Shown: piece after piece, positions 1-7,923 of the stretch
How the letters are laid out: every line of letters begins with the position of its first letter
Position numbering within the stretch: position 1 is the stretch's first letter
DNA from: Microbispora hainanensis
GTDB lineage: Bacteria; Actinomycetota; Actinomycetes; Streptosporangiales; Streptosporangiaceae
Assembly: GCF_006874475.1 (NCBI RefSeq)
Contig: NZ_VIRM01000004.1
Coordinates: 215,650-279,649 of the forward strand
Reading direction: 5' to 3'
DNA length: 64,000 nucleotides
The notes under the pieces: generated by a model
Databases searched by the model: none
Told to the model about the DNA's origin: nothing
Seen by the model: only the letters and a program-made list of their open reading frames with translations
Made by a program: the position numbers and the translations under genes

Positions 1-1
1 C

Positions 2-538
2 CGCCCGGAGGTGTCGGTCAGCATGGTGGAAGGCCTGAGCACCGCGCTCATGGACGGGCTCGGCCGCGCGGAGATCGACATCGCGGTCGTGAGCGACTAC
101 CCCTCCGGGCTCGGGGCGGGTCCCGAGGTCGAGGTCACCCGCCTGCTGGAGGACGAGCTGCTCGTCGCCCTCCCCGCCGATCACCCGCTGGCCGGGAGCG
201 AGCGGGTGGACCTGCGCGACCTGCGCGACGAGAGCTGGATCGAGGGCGCTCCTCCCGGCACCGTGACCATGCTCGGCGCCGCCTGCGCCCGGGCCGGCTT
301 CGCCCCCAGGGTCGACCTGCGGATCGGGGAGTGGACCGGCAAGCTCGGCTACGTGGCCGCCGGGCTCGGTGTCACGCTGGTGCCCGCCATGGCCGCGCCC
401 GCCGTACGCGGGGACGTGGCGCTGCGGTCGCTCGGCGAGCTCGCGCCGCGCCGCACCGTGTATGCCGCCCTGCCGCGCACGGCTCCGCTGCCCGCCGCCC
501 GCGCGCTGCTCGGCCTGCTGGCCCGCCGCGCGGCCTGA
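2..538 (+). CDS. LysR-family regulator, C-terminal part (cut by window edge)
   Basis: The open frame runs in from the left edge, so the N-terminal helix-turn-helix is outside the window. The visible 178 residues look like the second half of a LysR substrate-binding domain: a segment ending in DIAVVSDY, then LLEDELLVALPADHPLAG, a typical hinge strand, and a late GLGVTLVPAMA stretch that is nearly universal in this fold. The effector cannot be told. The GTG at position 11 is internal to the domain and is not the real start. Confidence in the family is good; the target genes are unknown. Confidence 0.8.
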   Translation, partial: RPEVSVSMVEGLSTALMDGLGRAEIDIAVVSDYPSGLGAGPEVEVTRLLEDELLVALPADHPLAGSERVDLRDLRDESWIEGAPPGTVTMLGAACARAGFAPRVDLRIGEWTGKLGYVAAGLGVTLVPAMAAPAVRGDVALRSLGELAPRRTVYAALPRTAPLPAARALLGLLARRAA

Positions 539-542
539 GCGA

Positions 543-581
543 CGGCGTCCGCGTACGGCGTCCGCGTACGGCGTCCGCGTA
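543..581. repeat. Three perfect 13-bp tandem repeats
   Basis: The unit CGGCGTCCGCGTA occurs three times head to tail at 543-555, 556-568 and 569-581, directly after the LysR stop codon and before pabB. A fourth, degraded unit may follow. The array could be a slippage product; I see no hairpin that would make it a terminator. Confidence 0.9.
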
Positions 582-658
582 GGGCGTGGGCCGGGCCGTC
601 CGATTGACGGCTCCGGCCGGCCGCGCACGGGACGGCCCGGGGGCGCGAGAATGGACAC

Positions 659-1684
659 GTGTACGACGCATTCGCCCATATCGGGGGTCACCTGGCCACC
701 GGCCTGCGGGAGGTGACCACCGATCTGGCCGCCCTCGACGGCTCCGGCTGGTGGGCGGTGGTGGTGTCGTACGAGGGGAAGGTCGTCTGCGCCCGGTTCG
801 ACGACGTGCGGCGCGCTCCGCTGCCCCGGCCGCGCGGCCCGTGGCGGGGCCCCGGCCGCGACGCCTGGGCCACGTCCCTCGACCGGGAGGGATACGAGCG
901 GGGCGTCCAGCGGATCAGGGACTACATCGAGCGGGGAGAGGTCTACCAGGCCAACCTCTGCCGCGTCCTGTCCGCGCCGCTGCCCTCGCCGGACGTGGAC
1001 CCCCTTGCCCTCGCCGTACGGCTGGCCGAGGGCAACCCGGCCCCGTACGCGGCCGTCGTGGACGTGCCGGGGCTGACGGTCGTGTCGGCCTCGCCGGAGC
1101 TGTACCTGTCCAGGCACGGCGAGGTGATCGAGTCCCGGCCGATCAAGGGCACCGGCGTGACGGCGGACGATCTCCTCGACAAGGACTACGCGGAAAACCT
1201 CATGATCGTCGACCTGGTTCGCAACGACCTCGGTCGCGTGGCGGAGGTAGGCTCTGTGACCGTGCCCTCGCTGTTCGCGGTCGAGGAGCACCCCGGGCTC
1301 GTGCACCTGGTGTCCACGGTGCGGGCGCGGCTGGACGGCGACGCCGGCTGGCCGGAGCTGTTCGCCGCCACCTTCCCTCCGGGATCGGTGACCGGAGCGC
1401 CGAAGTCGTCGGCGCTGCGGATCATCAACGAGCTCGAACCGGAGCCCCGCGGGCCGTACTGTGGGGCCGTGGGCTGGGTCGACGCCGACCGGCGCGAGGG
1501 GGCGCTGGCGGTCGGCATCCGCACCTTCTGGATCGAGCACGACACGATCCGGTTCGGTACGGGCGCGGGCATCACCTGGGGCTCCGACCCCGGGAGGGAA
1601 TGGCACGAAACCGAGCTCAAGGCCGCCCGGCTCATCGGCCTCGCTTCCGGAGGACGGTCCGAGGACGGGCCGCGACGTCGGTAA
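659..1684 (+). CDS. pabB: Aminodeoxychorismate synthase component I
   Basis: This 341-residue chorismate-binding enzyme would convert chorismate plus ammonia to 4-amino-4-deoxychorismate for folate p-aminobenzoate. The conserved C-terminal block is clear: ESRPIKGTG (about 158-166), IVDLVRNDLGRVA, FPPGSVTGAPK and the late GAGITWGSDP. The PIKGT motif is the one that separates PabB from TrpE. The N-terminal half is short compared with E. coli PabB, as is common in actinobacteria. The start is a GTG at 659. The stop is 15 bases before pabC, so the two form an operon. A glutamine amidotransferase subunit (PabA) is not seen here. Confidence 0.88.
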   Translation: MYDAFAHIGGHLATGLREVTTDLAALDGSGWWAVVVSYEGKVVCARFDDVRRAPLPRPRGPWRGPGRDAWATSLDREGYERGVQRIRDYIERGEVYQANLCRVLSAPLPSPDVDPLALAVRLAEGNPAPYAAVVDVPGLTVVSASPELYLSRHGEVIESRPIKGTGVTADDLLDKDYAENLMIVDLVRNDLGRVAEVGSVTVPSLFAVEEHPGLVHLVSTVRARLDGDAGWPELFAATFPPGSVTGAPKSSALRIINELEPEPRGPYCGAVGWVDADRREGALAVGIRTFWIEHDTIRFGTGAGITWGSDPGREWHETELKAARLIGLASGGRSEDGPRRR

Positions 1685-1699
1685 GGAACGGAGCAGGAG

Positions 1700-2530
1700 A
1701 TGTCTGTACCCATCTGGGTGAACGGGGAGCTGTACGAGCCCGACAAGGCCGTGGTCTCGGTGTACGACCACGGGCTGATGGTCGGCGACGGCGTGTTCGA
1801 GACGGTCAAGGCGGTGAACGGGGAGTCCTTCGCGCTGACCCGCCACCTCGACCGGCTGGCGCTGTCGGCCAAGCGCATGGACCTGCCCGAGCCCGATCTC
1901 GCCGCGATCGCCGACGGCGTGCGCCGCTGCCTGGCGGCCGCGCCGAAGTGGCCGCTGGCGCGCATCAGGATCACCTACACCAGCGGCCCTGGCCCGCTCG
2001 GCTCCGACCGGGGGGCGGCCGGCACGAACGCCATCGTCATCGTGGGCGAGCAGGCGCCCTTCCCCGCCACCGCCGACGTCACCGTCGTTCCCTGGCCCCG
2101 CAACGAGCGCGGCGCGCTGGCCGGCGTCAAGAGCACCTCCTACGGCGACAACGCCAAGGCCCTGGCGTACGCCAAGGAGCGCGGCGGCGCCGAGGCGATC
2201 TTCGAGAACCTCGCCGGGAACCTGTGCGAGGGCACCGGAAGTAACATCTTCATCGTCACCGGCGGGCGCCTGATCACCCCGACGCTCTCCTCCGGCTGCC
2301 TGGCCGGCATCACCCGCGCGCTCACCCTCGAATGGTGCGGCGGCGAGGAGGCCGACGTGCCGATCTCGGCGCTGTACGAGGCCGAGGAGGCCTTCCTCAC
2401 CTCCACGACCCGCGACATCCAGCCGATCAGGGCCGTGGACGGGAAGGCGCTGCCGCAGGCGCCCGGACCGGTCACGCTGGCGGCCATGAAGGTCTTCGCC
2501 GAGCGTTCGGCCTCCGACCTCGACCCGTGA
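1700..2530 (+). CDS. pabC: Aminodeoxychorismate lyase-like class IV aminotransferase
   Basis: This 276-residue fold-type IV PLP enzyme belongs to the PabC/BCAT/D-amino-acid transaminase family. It shows YDHGLMVGDGVFET near the start (residues 22-35), the PLP lysine in LAGVKSTSYGDN and the phosphate-binding segment EGTGSNIF. Position right after pabB supports release of pyruvate from aminodeoxychorismate to give p-aminobenzoate. A branched-chain or D-amino acid transaminase role is the alternative. The ATG at 1700 is preceded by a GGAGCAGGAG ribosome site. Confidence 0.82.
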   Translation: MSVPIWVNGELYEPDKAVVSVYDHGLMVGDGVFETVKAVNGESFALTRHLDRLALSAKRMDLPEPDLAAIADGVRRCLAAAPKWPLARIRITYTSGPGPLGSDRGAAGTNAIVIVGEQAPFPATADVTVVPWPRNERGALAGVKSTSYGDNAKALAYAKERGGAEAIFENLAGNLCEGTGSNIFIVTGGRLITPTLSSGCLAGITRALTLEWCGGEEADVPISALYEAEEAFLTSTTRDIQPIRAVDGKALPQAPGPVTLAAMKVFAERSASDLDP

Positions 2531-2534
2531 TCGG

Positions 2535-3914
2535 TCAGTAGGAGCGCTGACTCTGGGCGTTGAGCTCGTCGAGGCGTACGGCCTTGGCGGGATCGGTGCG
2601 GGGATCGTCCAGACGCAGCACGTCGAGGCCCTTGGTGATGTCGCTGGAGTAGATGTAGCCGTTGTAGTAGTAGGCCGACCATGAGCCGCCGAGATGCAGA
2701 TCCGGCGCCAGCGGCCCGCGCTCGAAGTAGGCGATCTCCCGCGGGTGGGCGGAGTCGGTGAAGTCCCAGACCGAGACTCCGCCCATGTACCAGCCCTGCA
2801 CCATCACGTCGCGGCCCGGCACGGGCACCAGCGCGCCGTTGTGGGCCACGCAGTTCTCCTTGTCGCTCTGGGCCCGGGGGATCTTGAAATAGCCCTGCCG
2901 GACGAGCGTGCGCTCCGGCGTCAGCGCGTAGATCGCGTCCGCGCCCTTGGTCGCGCTGATCGAGGGCAGGCAGGTGGCGGCCATCCCGCCGCCCAGCTCG
3001 TCGCTGAAGACCACCTTCGTGCCGTCGTTGTTGAACGTGGCCGAGTGCCAGATGGAGAAGTTCTTCTCGTCGCGTACGGACTGCAGCAGCGTGGGGTGCA
3101 CCGGGTCGGAGATGTCCAGCAACACACCGTCGCCGAAGCACGCGCCCGCGGCCAGCTTCTTCTCCGGATAGACGGTGATGTCGTGGCAGCCGCCCGCCAC
3201 GTCATCGCTGTCCGGCCTGCCCGCGAACAGCTCCGGCTTGGCCACGACCCGCGCCTTCCCGGGATCGGCGACGGGGACCTCGACGATCGAGATGTTCTGA
3301 TGGGGCGGCGCACAGTTCGTCGTGTCCGGCTCCGGGCCGGGGGAGGAGACGTACAGGTAGAGCGTCCCGGCGTCCTTCCCCGGCACGATGGCGTGCGTGT
3401 GGGAGCCGCACTCGGTGCGTACGGACTTCAGGTAGCGCGGGTGGGTCTTGTCGGAGATGTCGAAGACGCGGATGCCCTCCCATTCTCCGGAGTCCGCCGG
3501 GTCTCCGGCCTGGCTCGCGCAGGTGTCGTCCGTACGGGGCTCGTCCACCGACAGGAACAGCAGGTCGCCGGAGACCGAGACGTCGTTCTGCCCGCCGGGG
3601 CACTCGACCCTCGCGACGGTCTTGGGGTGTGCGGGGTCGCCGATGTCGTGCACCGTGAAGCCCTTGTAGTTGCCCACGAACGCGTAGCGGCCCTGGAAGG
3701 CCATGTCGGTGCCCCAGTCCTCCGGGCCGTCGAACGGCGCCGCCAGGGGGACGTTGGCGACCAGCGTCATGTTGGGGCTGTGCCGGATCTCGTCCTGGCC
3801 CGGAACGCCGGTCGCAGCGGCCTCCGGGGACGGCGCGGATTCGCCGGAGGAGCAGGCCGCCGCCAGGAGGAGGGCGGACGCCGCCAGCGCGGCCTTCAGC
3901 CTCGGTCTGCTCAC
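2535..3914 (-). CDS. LVIVD-repeat surface lipoprotein
   Basis: This 459-residue secreted protein starts with a lipoprotein signal (MSRPRLKAALAASALLLAAAC) whose lipobox is LAAAC. The mature part has repeated blades of the type VHDIGDPAHPKTVARVE, VFDISDKTHPRYLKSV, LLDISDPVHPTLLQSV and VWDFTDSAHPREIAYFE. This is the LVIVD pattern thought to fold as a beta-propeller. No catalytic residues are recognisable. I use the GTG at 3914 because it puts basic residues directly before the hydrophobic core; an ATG at 3938 is also in frame. It is convergent with pabC and divergent from the next lipoprotein. Confidence 0.75.
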   Translation of the reverse strand: MSRPRLKAALAASALLLAAACSSGESAPSPEAAATGVPGQDEIRHSPNMTLVANVPLAAPFDGPEDWGTDMAFQGRYAFVGNYKGFTVHDIGDPAHPKTVARVECPGGQNDVSVSGDLLFLSVDEPRTDDTCASQAGDPADSGEWEGIRVFDISDKTHPRYLKSVRTECGSHTHAIVPGKDAGTLYLYVSSPGPEPDTTNCAPPHQNISIVEVPVADPGKARVVAKPELFAGRPDSDDVAGGCHDITVYPEKKLAAGACFGDGVLLDISDPVHPTLLQSVRDEKNFSIWHSATFNNDGTKVVFSDELGGGMAATCLPSISATKGADAIYALTPERTLVRQGYFKIPRAQSDKENCVAHNGALVPVPGRDVMVQGWYMGGVSVWDFTDSAHPREIAYFERGPLAPDLHLGGSWSAYYYNGYIYSSDITKGLDVLRLDDPRTDPAKAVRLDELNAQSQRSY

Positions 3915-3946
3915 GTCGCCCCCATGTCGGTGGATCATCGCCCACT

Positions 3947-4591
3947 ATGGAAGCTATGTCGAGCCCGCGGCCGCTGTGGACCGGATTGGTAACGGTTGGG
4001 CTGGCAGTTGCGCCGGTGCTGGCCGCCTGCTCGTCCGAAGCCGCTCCACCGGCGCACGCCGACGCCCCCGTGATCGTCCCGGGCGCCCCCGGGCAGTCCG
4101 GGGCCGCGCCGGCCCGTTCACCGGCGCAGGCGGGGCCTGTGGCGGCCGACGTACGGTTCGCCGAGGCGATGATCCCGCATCATCGGCAGGCGCTGGAGAT
4201 GGCGGCGCTGGCCGCGGCGCGGGCCGGCGACCCGCTGGTGACGGCGGTGGCCGAACGCGTGGTGGACGGGCAGCGCCCGGAGATCGCCGTGATGGAGTCG
4301 TGGCTGCGGGGCCTGGGCCGCACCGCGCCGCCCGCGCACGACCACGGACCGGGCGGCTATGGAATGGCAGGTGAGGAGGAGCTCAACCGGCTGCGTACGG
4401 CACGCGGGCGCGACTTCGACAAACTGTTCCTCACGCTGATGATCCGGCACCACGAGGGAGCGGTGAGCATGGCGGCGCAGGAACTGCGCCGGGGACGCGA
4501 CCGGGCCATGCGGACGATGGCCCAGGACGTCGTCACCGGCCAGCAGATCGAGATCGCCCGGATGCGGGGGATCCAGCGGAGGCTGGGCTAG
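3947..4591 (+). CDS. DUF305 lipoprotein
   Basis: This protein of up to 214 residues has a lipoprotein signal ending in VLAACSS, followed by an Ala/Pro linker and a four-helix DUF305 domain. The two family hallmarks are visible: MIPHHRQALEMA (about residue 75) and MIRHHEGAVSMA (about residue 165). These are paired His motifs related to ferritin-like metal-binding bundles. The biochemical function of the family is not settled; metal handling is often suggested. A second ATG at 3956 is an equally possible start. The gene is divergent from the LVIVD lipoprotein with a very short gap, so the promoters must overlap. Confidence 0.8.
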   Translation: MEAMSSPRPLWTGLVTVGLAVAPVLAACSSEAAPPAHADAPVIVPGAPGQSGAAPARSPAQAGPVAADVRFAEAMIPHHRQALEMAALAAARAGDPLVTAVAERVVDGQRPEIAVMESWLRGLGRTAPPAHDHGPGGYGMAGEEELNRLRTARGRDFDKLFLTLMIRHHEGAVSMAAQELRRGRDRAMRTMAQDVVTGQQIEIARMRGIQRRLG

Positions 4592-4596
4592 TCGTT

Positions 4597-5013
4597 CTAG
4601 GAACTCCAGAGCATGTTGGTGAGCTCCTCGTCCAGGTCCATGAAGTCGGTCTCACGACCGGCGGGGACGAGCTCGTAGGTCCGATGCAGGAACTCGGTGA
4701 GAGGGGCCAGGGGCACCTCGAACAGGGCCTGGCCGAAGGGCGAGGTGAGGCTGATGTTGAGCGTCCGCTCGCCGTCCGAGCGGGCCGGCCACACCTGGAC
4801 GTCGCCGTCACCCACGCGCCGCACGATGCCCACGGTAAGCAGCTCGCGGGCGAAGATCCACTCGACCGGCTCGTCATTCCCCACGTGGAAGGCCATCCGG
4901 ATGGCGTACGGATCCTCTGCCGTATAACTCAGGCCGGCGAGCAGGGGGACGGTCGTACGGTCGGGGACCACAAGCCGAAGGCCTAGCTCGGCAGAGACGG
5001 TGGTGCTGTTCAT
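4597..5013 (-). CDS. ssgB: SsgA/SsgB-family sporulation and cell-division regulator
   Basis: This 138-residue protein matches the SsgA-like family found only in morphologically complex actinomycetes. It begins MNSTTVSAELGLRLVVPD and contains DPYAIRMAFHVGNDEPVEWIFARELL and a C-terminal LDEELTNML. Length and sequence fit SsgB, which positions FtsZ at sporulation septa. The ATG at 5013 gives exactly the family length; upstream in-frame codons add an unrelated tail. Its presence is the best local evidence for a sporulating filamentous host. Confidence 0.85.
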   Translation of the reverse strand: MNSTTVSAELGLRLVVPDRTTVPLLAGLSYTAEDPYAIRMAFHVGNDEPVEWIFARELLTVGIVRRVGDGDVQVWPARSDGERTLNISLTSPFGQALFEVPLAPLTEFLHRTYELVPAGRETDFMDLDEELTNMLWSS

Positions 5014-5478
5014 CGTCAGCCAAACCTTTTCGTCGTCGGGTCCCCTGTCAGGGGCTTTCACTGCGTCTTCACTGTGCGGTCGGGCCTCGCCGGGCGCTCG
5101 TGCTACGAGACGAACGAAGAGACCCGTAGGAAAGATTCCGCCTCCAGGCCCTTCTGTAACGCAGATCACAGCTTGACATTCGGTCATCTACCAGCTCAAA
5201 CATCACCAACAGGCTTGTCCTTACCTCTGCTTTGCGTGTCGGCGGGGCCGCGTCGGCGATGCCATTGCGGGCGAATGATCTCAGGTCGTGCGTATAGGTC
5301 GAGCATGGAGCATCACGATGCTATGACACCACACCCCCACGCCGGGGACGCTCTGGCGAACCTTTCGAAGGTGTTGACGAAGGCGGGACGATCGGGCCGG
5401 CCGGTCCGCGCTTTCGCCATCACCCCCTCGAGTGCGGTATGGTTTTCCCCGTCGGCGCCGCAAGGCGCAGACGAACCC
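5014..5478. other. 465-bp non-coding gap between ssgB and tRNA-Val
   Basis: No convincing gene is seen. The first 250 bases hold the ssgB upstream region and include the least GC-rich stretch nearby (around 5160-5225), which probably contains the ssgB promoter. The remainder leads to the tRNA gene. Longer open frames across it have no protein-like composition. Confidence 0.5.
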
Positions 5479-5550
5479 GGGCGATTAGCTCAGCGGGAGA
5501 GCGCTTCGTTCACACCGAAGAGGTCACTGGTTCGATCCCAGTATCGCCCA
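5479..5550 (+). tRNA. tRNA-Val (anticodon CAC)
   Basis: The sequence folds as a standard 72-base tRNA. The acceptor stem GGGCGAT pairs with ATCGCCC, and the D-arm is AGCTCAGCGGGAGAGC. The anticodon stem CTTCG/CGAAG encloses TTCACAC with anticodon CAC, and the T-arm contains GGTTCGATCCC. The discriminator base is A and no CCA is encoded. A strong hairpin terminator follows at once. The 3' part of this gene is duplicated at 7423-7466. Confidence 0.95.
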
Positions 5551-5617
5551 CACGATCAAGGCCCGTCGGAGACACGTCTCCAACGGGCCTTTTCGCTGTC
5601 CAAAGCTTTGATACCGG
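5509..5617. repeat. Repeat A, copy 1: 3' half of tRNA-Val plus terminator
   Basis: About 109 bp from the anticodon loop to beyond the terminator is repeated at 7423-7532 with scattered substitutions. The 20-mer starting at 5532 (3' T-arm and acceptor) is identical in both. A repeated 3' tRNA end is the usual trace of an element that integrated at the tRNA. Confidence 0.85.
5558..5593 (+). terminator. Rho-independent terminator of tRNA-Val
   Basis: A long inverted repeat pairs AAGGCCCGT with ACGGGCCTT and GGAGAC with GTCTCC, has a tiny loop, and ends in TTTT. It begins 8 bases after the tRNA. A diverged copy lies at 7472-7508. Confidence 0.9.
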
Positions 5618-5672
5618 CTCCGGTCCTCCTCGCCTCGGAGATCGGCGGCGGGATGACTGTCCGGTTTCGGGA

Positions 5673-5770
5673 GCAGACCGCCGTAGCGGTGCGTGAGGGG
5701 TGCGTGCGTAGCGATCCGCTCGTGCCCGAGGATGCGTGCCGCCGGGGGCGCGTGCCCGCTCCTGCAGAGG
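5673..5770. repeat. Repeat B, copy 1
   Basis: This roughly 98-bp non-coding segment is matched by 7590-7685, including the shared stretches CCGTAGCGGTGCGTGAGG and CTCGTGCCCGAGGATGCGTG. It lies between the tRNA terminator and the 3' end of the GNAT gene. Confidence 0.8.
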
Positions 5771-5772
5771 AC

Positions 5773-6312
5773 TCAGAGCTGGTCAGCGGTGATTGCCGAA
5801 GGGCCCTCTCCTCTGCCCGTCAGCGCCTTCGCCATGACCTGCTTCCTGCCCACGCCGTCACGCAGCAGGTCCCCCGACTCTCCGGTGTCCTTGAAGCCGT
5901 GGCGTTCGTACAGGGCGATGGCCCGACTGTTATCCGGCATCACGGACAACCGCAACGTCCTAGCCGCCCGATCACACACGGCCCACCGCTCGACCTCTCC
6001 GATCAACAGGCCTCCCACTCCCTCACCGCGAACCGAGGGACTCACCCAGAAGGAGATCAACTCTGCTTCGTCGGCTGTCTCGGCCGGAATGCCGGTGACC
6101 ATTCCAACCGGACGGTCGTCGATCGTGGCGATGACATTGTGGGAACCGGGCATCGCCAGGCGCGCCCGCCAGCGTTCCTCGCGGTCGCCTTCTCCCTGCC
6201 ACTCCGACAACGTCGAGCCGAACGCCTGCGGCGCCTCGGCCAGCGCAGCGAGCCGCAGCTCGCGCCAAGTCGCCCAATCGTCCTCGTTCAGGACATGTAG
6301 TTCGATCACCAC
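5773..6312 (-). CDS. GNAT-family N-acetyltransferase
   Basis: This 179-residue acetyl-CoA-dependent acyltransferase has the fold signatures in order: ELRLAALAEAPQAFGST near the N-terminus, the central ISFWVSPSVRGEGVGGLLI (the R-x-x-G-x-G acetyl-CoA loop, about 90-108), and the C-terminal ALYERHGFKDTGE. The substrate is unknown. The start is GTG (6312 or 6309) after a weak AGG site. The gene lies between repeats B and C and is absent from the second copy of that block near 7.6-7.9 kb, so it looks like an inserted or deleted cassette. Confidence 0.8.
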   Translation of the reverse strand: MVIELHVLNEDDWATWRELRLAALAEAPQAFGSTLSEWQGEGDREERWRARLAMPGSHNVIATIDDRPVGMVTGIPAETADEAELISFWVSPSVRGEGVGGLLIGEVERWAVCDRAARTLRLSVMPDNSRAIALYERHGFKDTGESGDLLRDGVGRKQVMAKALTGRGEGPSAITADQL

Positions 6313-6724
6313 CGAAACCTACAGGTGGACCGGGGCGCTAACAGAGCCATAGGCGGCCGACGAGCGACCTGGGGACGGAAGCACGGGGGCAGCCGGGCGT
6401 AGTCACAGGTTGCCTCACGGTTCAAACCGCCGCCCGTGCCGGGCGACGTTGGTGCGGCGCGTCCGGACGCGGCCGCGCATGTGGCCTCTTCGGGCCGGTC
6501 CTGCCCGCGTGAGATCTTTCTTCGCCTCCGGCGGGGTGACGGCATCGAGCACAGGCAGGGGGACCCACCGGCTCGCCCCGCTAGGCACGATCCAAGCATC
6601 GGGATCGAGGAGGAGGAGGGCTCAACAGCCGAAGGACGAGCGTCCTTCTGCGGGGGGCTACATGAGTTGATCGATGTGGTGGAACCTTCGGGGTGCTCCA
6701 AGCTGCGGAGGGTAGCCTGATGGC
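6313..6724. other. Non-coding gap holding repeat C
   Basis: About 410 bases separate the GNAT gene from the toxin-antitoxin pair. The right-hand half is repeat C. No protein-like frame, RNA gene or clear terminator is seen in the remainder; open frames on both strands have Arg/Pro-rich shadow composition. Confidence 0.5.
6511..6677. repeat. Repeat C, copy 1
   Basis: The segment matches 7746-7906. The best-conserved part is about 65 bp with blocks CGCCTCCGGCGGGGTGACGG and GGGGGACCCACCGGCTCGCC. It ends with a second short match, AGTTGATCGAT. The spacing inside the repeat differs by a few bases between copies. Confidence 0.8.
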
Positions 6725-7012
6725 ATGACTGCCGAGCCGGTACATCACGCCGACGACGACCCTGCGGAGATCTTGCGTGTGCTGCCGGAGCGGTGGCACG
6801 AGCAGTTCCTCAACGAGTACCACAGCGCGTTGGATGCAGCCCACGAAGTATGGCGATTCCAGCAACTTCGTGAATTGTTGCATGTGTGGCGGCTACACGC
6901 GGCCGCGGTGTCCAATCCGGACTTCGCCCGTGCCGAGCGAGCGGTTCGGGAGAATCGCCGCGACGAGTTCGTCTCAATGGAGGATGCCTTTCCTGGTTGG
7001 GCCGATCGCTGA
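6725..7012 (+). CDS. Putative antitoxin (DUF6247-like)
   Basis: This 95-residue acidic protein has a disordered start, then DPAEILRVLPERWHEQFLNEYHSALDAAHEVWRF and a helical C-terminal half. The pattern resembles small actinobacterial proteins paired with RelE-like toxins. Its stop codon overlaps the start of the next gene (TGATG), so the two are translationally coupled. The family name is from pattern memory, so confidence in the role rests mainly on the pairing. Confidence 0.6.
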   Translation: MTAEPVHHADDDPAEILRVLPERWHEQFLNEYHSALDAAHEVWRFQQLRELLHVWRLHAAAVSNPDFARAERAVRENRRDEFVSMEDAFPGWADR

Positions 7013-7257
7013 TGAGCTACCGCGTGGAGCTACACGTGGCGGCGTTGTCTCAGATGAAGGGGCTCCCGGTGGAGGCGCTCGATGCTCTGATTTCACGAAC
7101 GGCGGATCTTGTGGAAGAACCTTGGGACGCGCGTGCCCTCTACAAGGACGAGCCGGAATTCCGCATGACCGCATTCGGGGATCTCGGTGTCATGTACTTC
7201 AAAGTGGACGATGCCGACGAGCTCATCACGATCTTCAATGTGACATGGGCAGGGTAA
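7012..7257 (+). CDS. RelE/ParE-like toxin
   Basis: This 81-residue protein has the compact plan of RelE/ParE toxins: beta strand VELHVAALSQM, two helices, WDARALYKDEPEFRMTAFGDLGVMYFKVDD and a last strand LITIFNVTW. An arginine in the central strand (FRMT) is where these toxins often carry a catalytic base. It starts on the ATG overlapping the antitoxin stop. Such pairs are common in accessory DNA, which suits the repeat-scarred setting. Confidence 0.65.
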   Translation: MSYRVELHVAALSQMKGLPVEALDALISRTADLVEEPWDARALYKDEPEFRMTAFGDLGVMYFKVDDADELITIFNVTWAG

Positions 7258-7422
7258 CGCGAGACTCAGCGGGAGGCCGGTGTTGTGCCCGGTGGTCCGC
7301 CATCGGGGTGACGAGCTGAGTGACAACGACCCTGGACGCCCACAGACGGAGACGGACGTCCACGGCCAATCGGTCCAGGTCAGCAGCCGTGTCCGGGCAT
7401 GTCGACGATCTGGTGGATGTGC

Positions 7423-7466
7423 TTCACACCGAAGAGCTCACTGGGTCGATCCCAGTATCGCCCACG
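7423..7466 (+). pseudogene. 3' fragment of tRNA-Val (attachment-site-like copy)
   Basis: The fragment spans from the anticodon loop (TTCACACCGAAGAG) through the T-arm to the acceptor 3' strand. It differs from the intact tRNA at a few positions, for example GGGTCGATCCC in place of GGTTCGATCCC. The 5' half is missing, so it cannot make a tRNA. It is followed by its own copy of the terminator. Confidence 0.85.
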
Positions 7467-7471
7467 CGATC

Positions 7472-7508
7472 AAGGCCCGTTGGAGACCGCCTCTCCAGCG
7501 GGCCTTTT
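7472..7508 (+). terminator. Duplicated terminator behind the tRNA fragment
   Basis: AAGGCCCG pairs with CGGGCCTT and TGGAGA with TCTCCA, followed by TTTT. The hairpin is kept intact although several stem bases differ from the copy at 5558-5593. This suggests it is still under selection or was duplicated some time ago. Confidence 0.8.
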
Positions 7509-7589
7509 CGCTGTCCAAAGCTTTGACACCGGCCCGGGACTTCGTCGCAGCGGCCAGGGGGAATGTCCGGTCTCAGGGGCAGATCGGGG

Positions 7590-7685
7590 GCAGACTGCCG
7601 TAGCGGTGCGTGAGGAGTGCGTGCGTCGTGATCCGCTCGTGCCCGAGGATGCGTGCCGCCGGGGCCGCACCCGCTCCTGCCGAGG
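7590..7685. repeat. Repeat B, copy 2
   Basis: Second copy of the 5673-5770 segment. Here it is followed after only about 60 bases by repeat C, whereas in the first copy about 740 bases including the GNAT gene lie in between. Confidence 0.8.
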
Positions 7686-7745
7686 GCTCAAAGCGACGAG
7701 CACGACGCCGGCCACCGCGACCACACGTACGCGCCGCAGACGGCT

Positions 7746-7906
7746 GAGATCCTTCTTCGCCTCCGGCGGGGTGACGGCATGGAGCACAGGCAGGGGGACC
7801 CACCGGCTCGCCCAGTGAGGCACGGATCTACGACGGGATCGAGATGGAGGGCCTCGACAGGCGCAGCCTGATTGGCCTTCTGGGGACTACATAAGTTGAT
7901 CGATTT
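7746..7906. repeat. Repeat C, copy 2
   Basis: Second copy of 6511-6677. The order A-B-C is the same in both copies. The rest of 7258-7923 outside the repeats shows no gene. Confidence 0.8.
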
Positions 7907-7923
7907 GAATATCGAAGAGCACC

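Larger units (their letters stand above)
7423..7532. repeat. Repeat A, copy 2
   Basis: Second copy of the tRNA-3'-end/terminator segment, about 1.9 kb downstream of the first and in the same orientation. Confidence 0.85.

Noticed and set aside
7399..7470. A second functional tRNA-Val gene
   Set aside because: Only the 3' half is present; the acceptor 5' strand and D-arm are missing.
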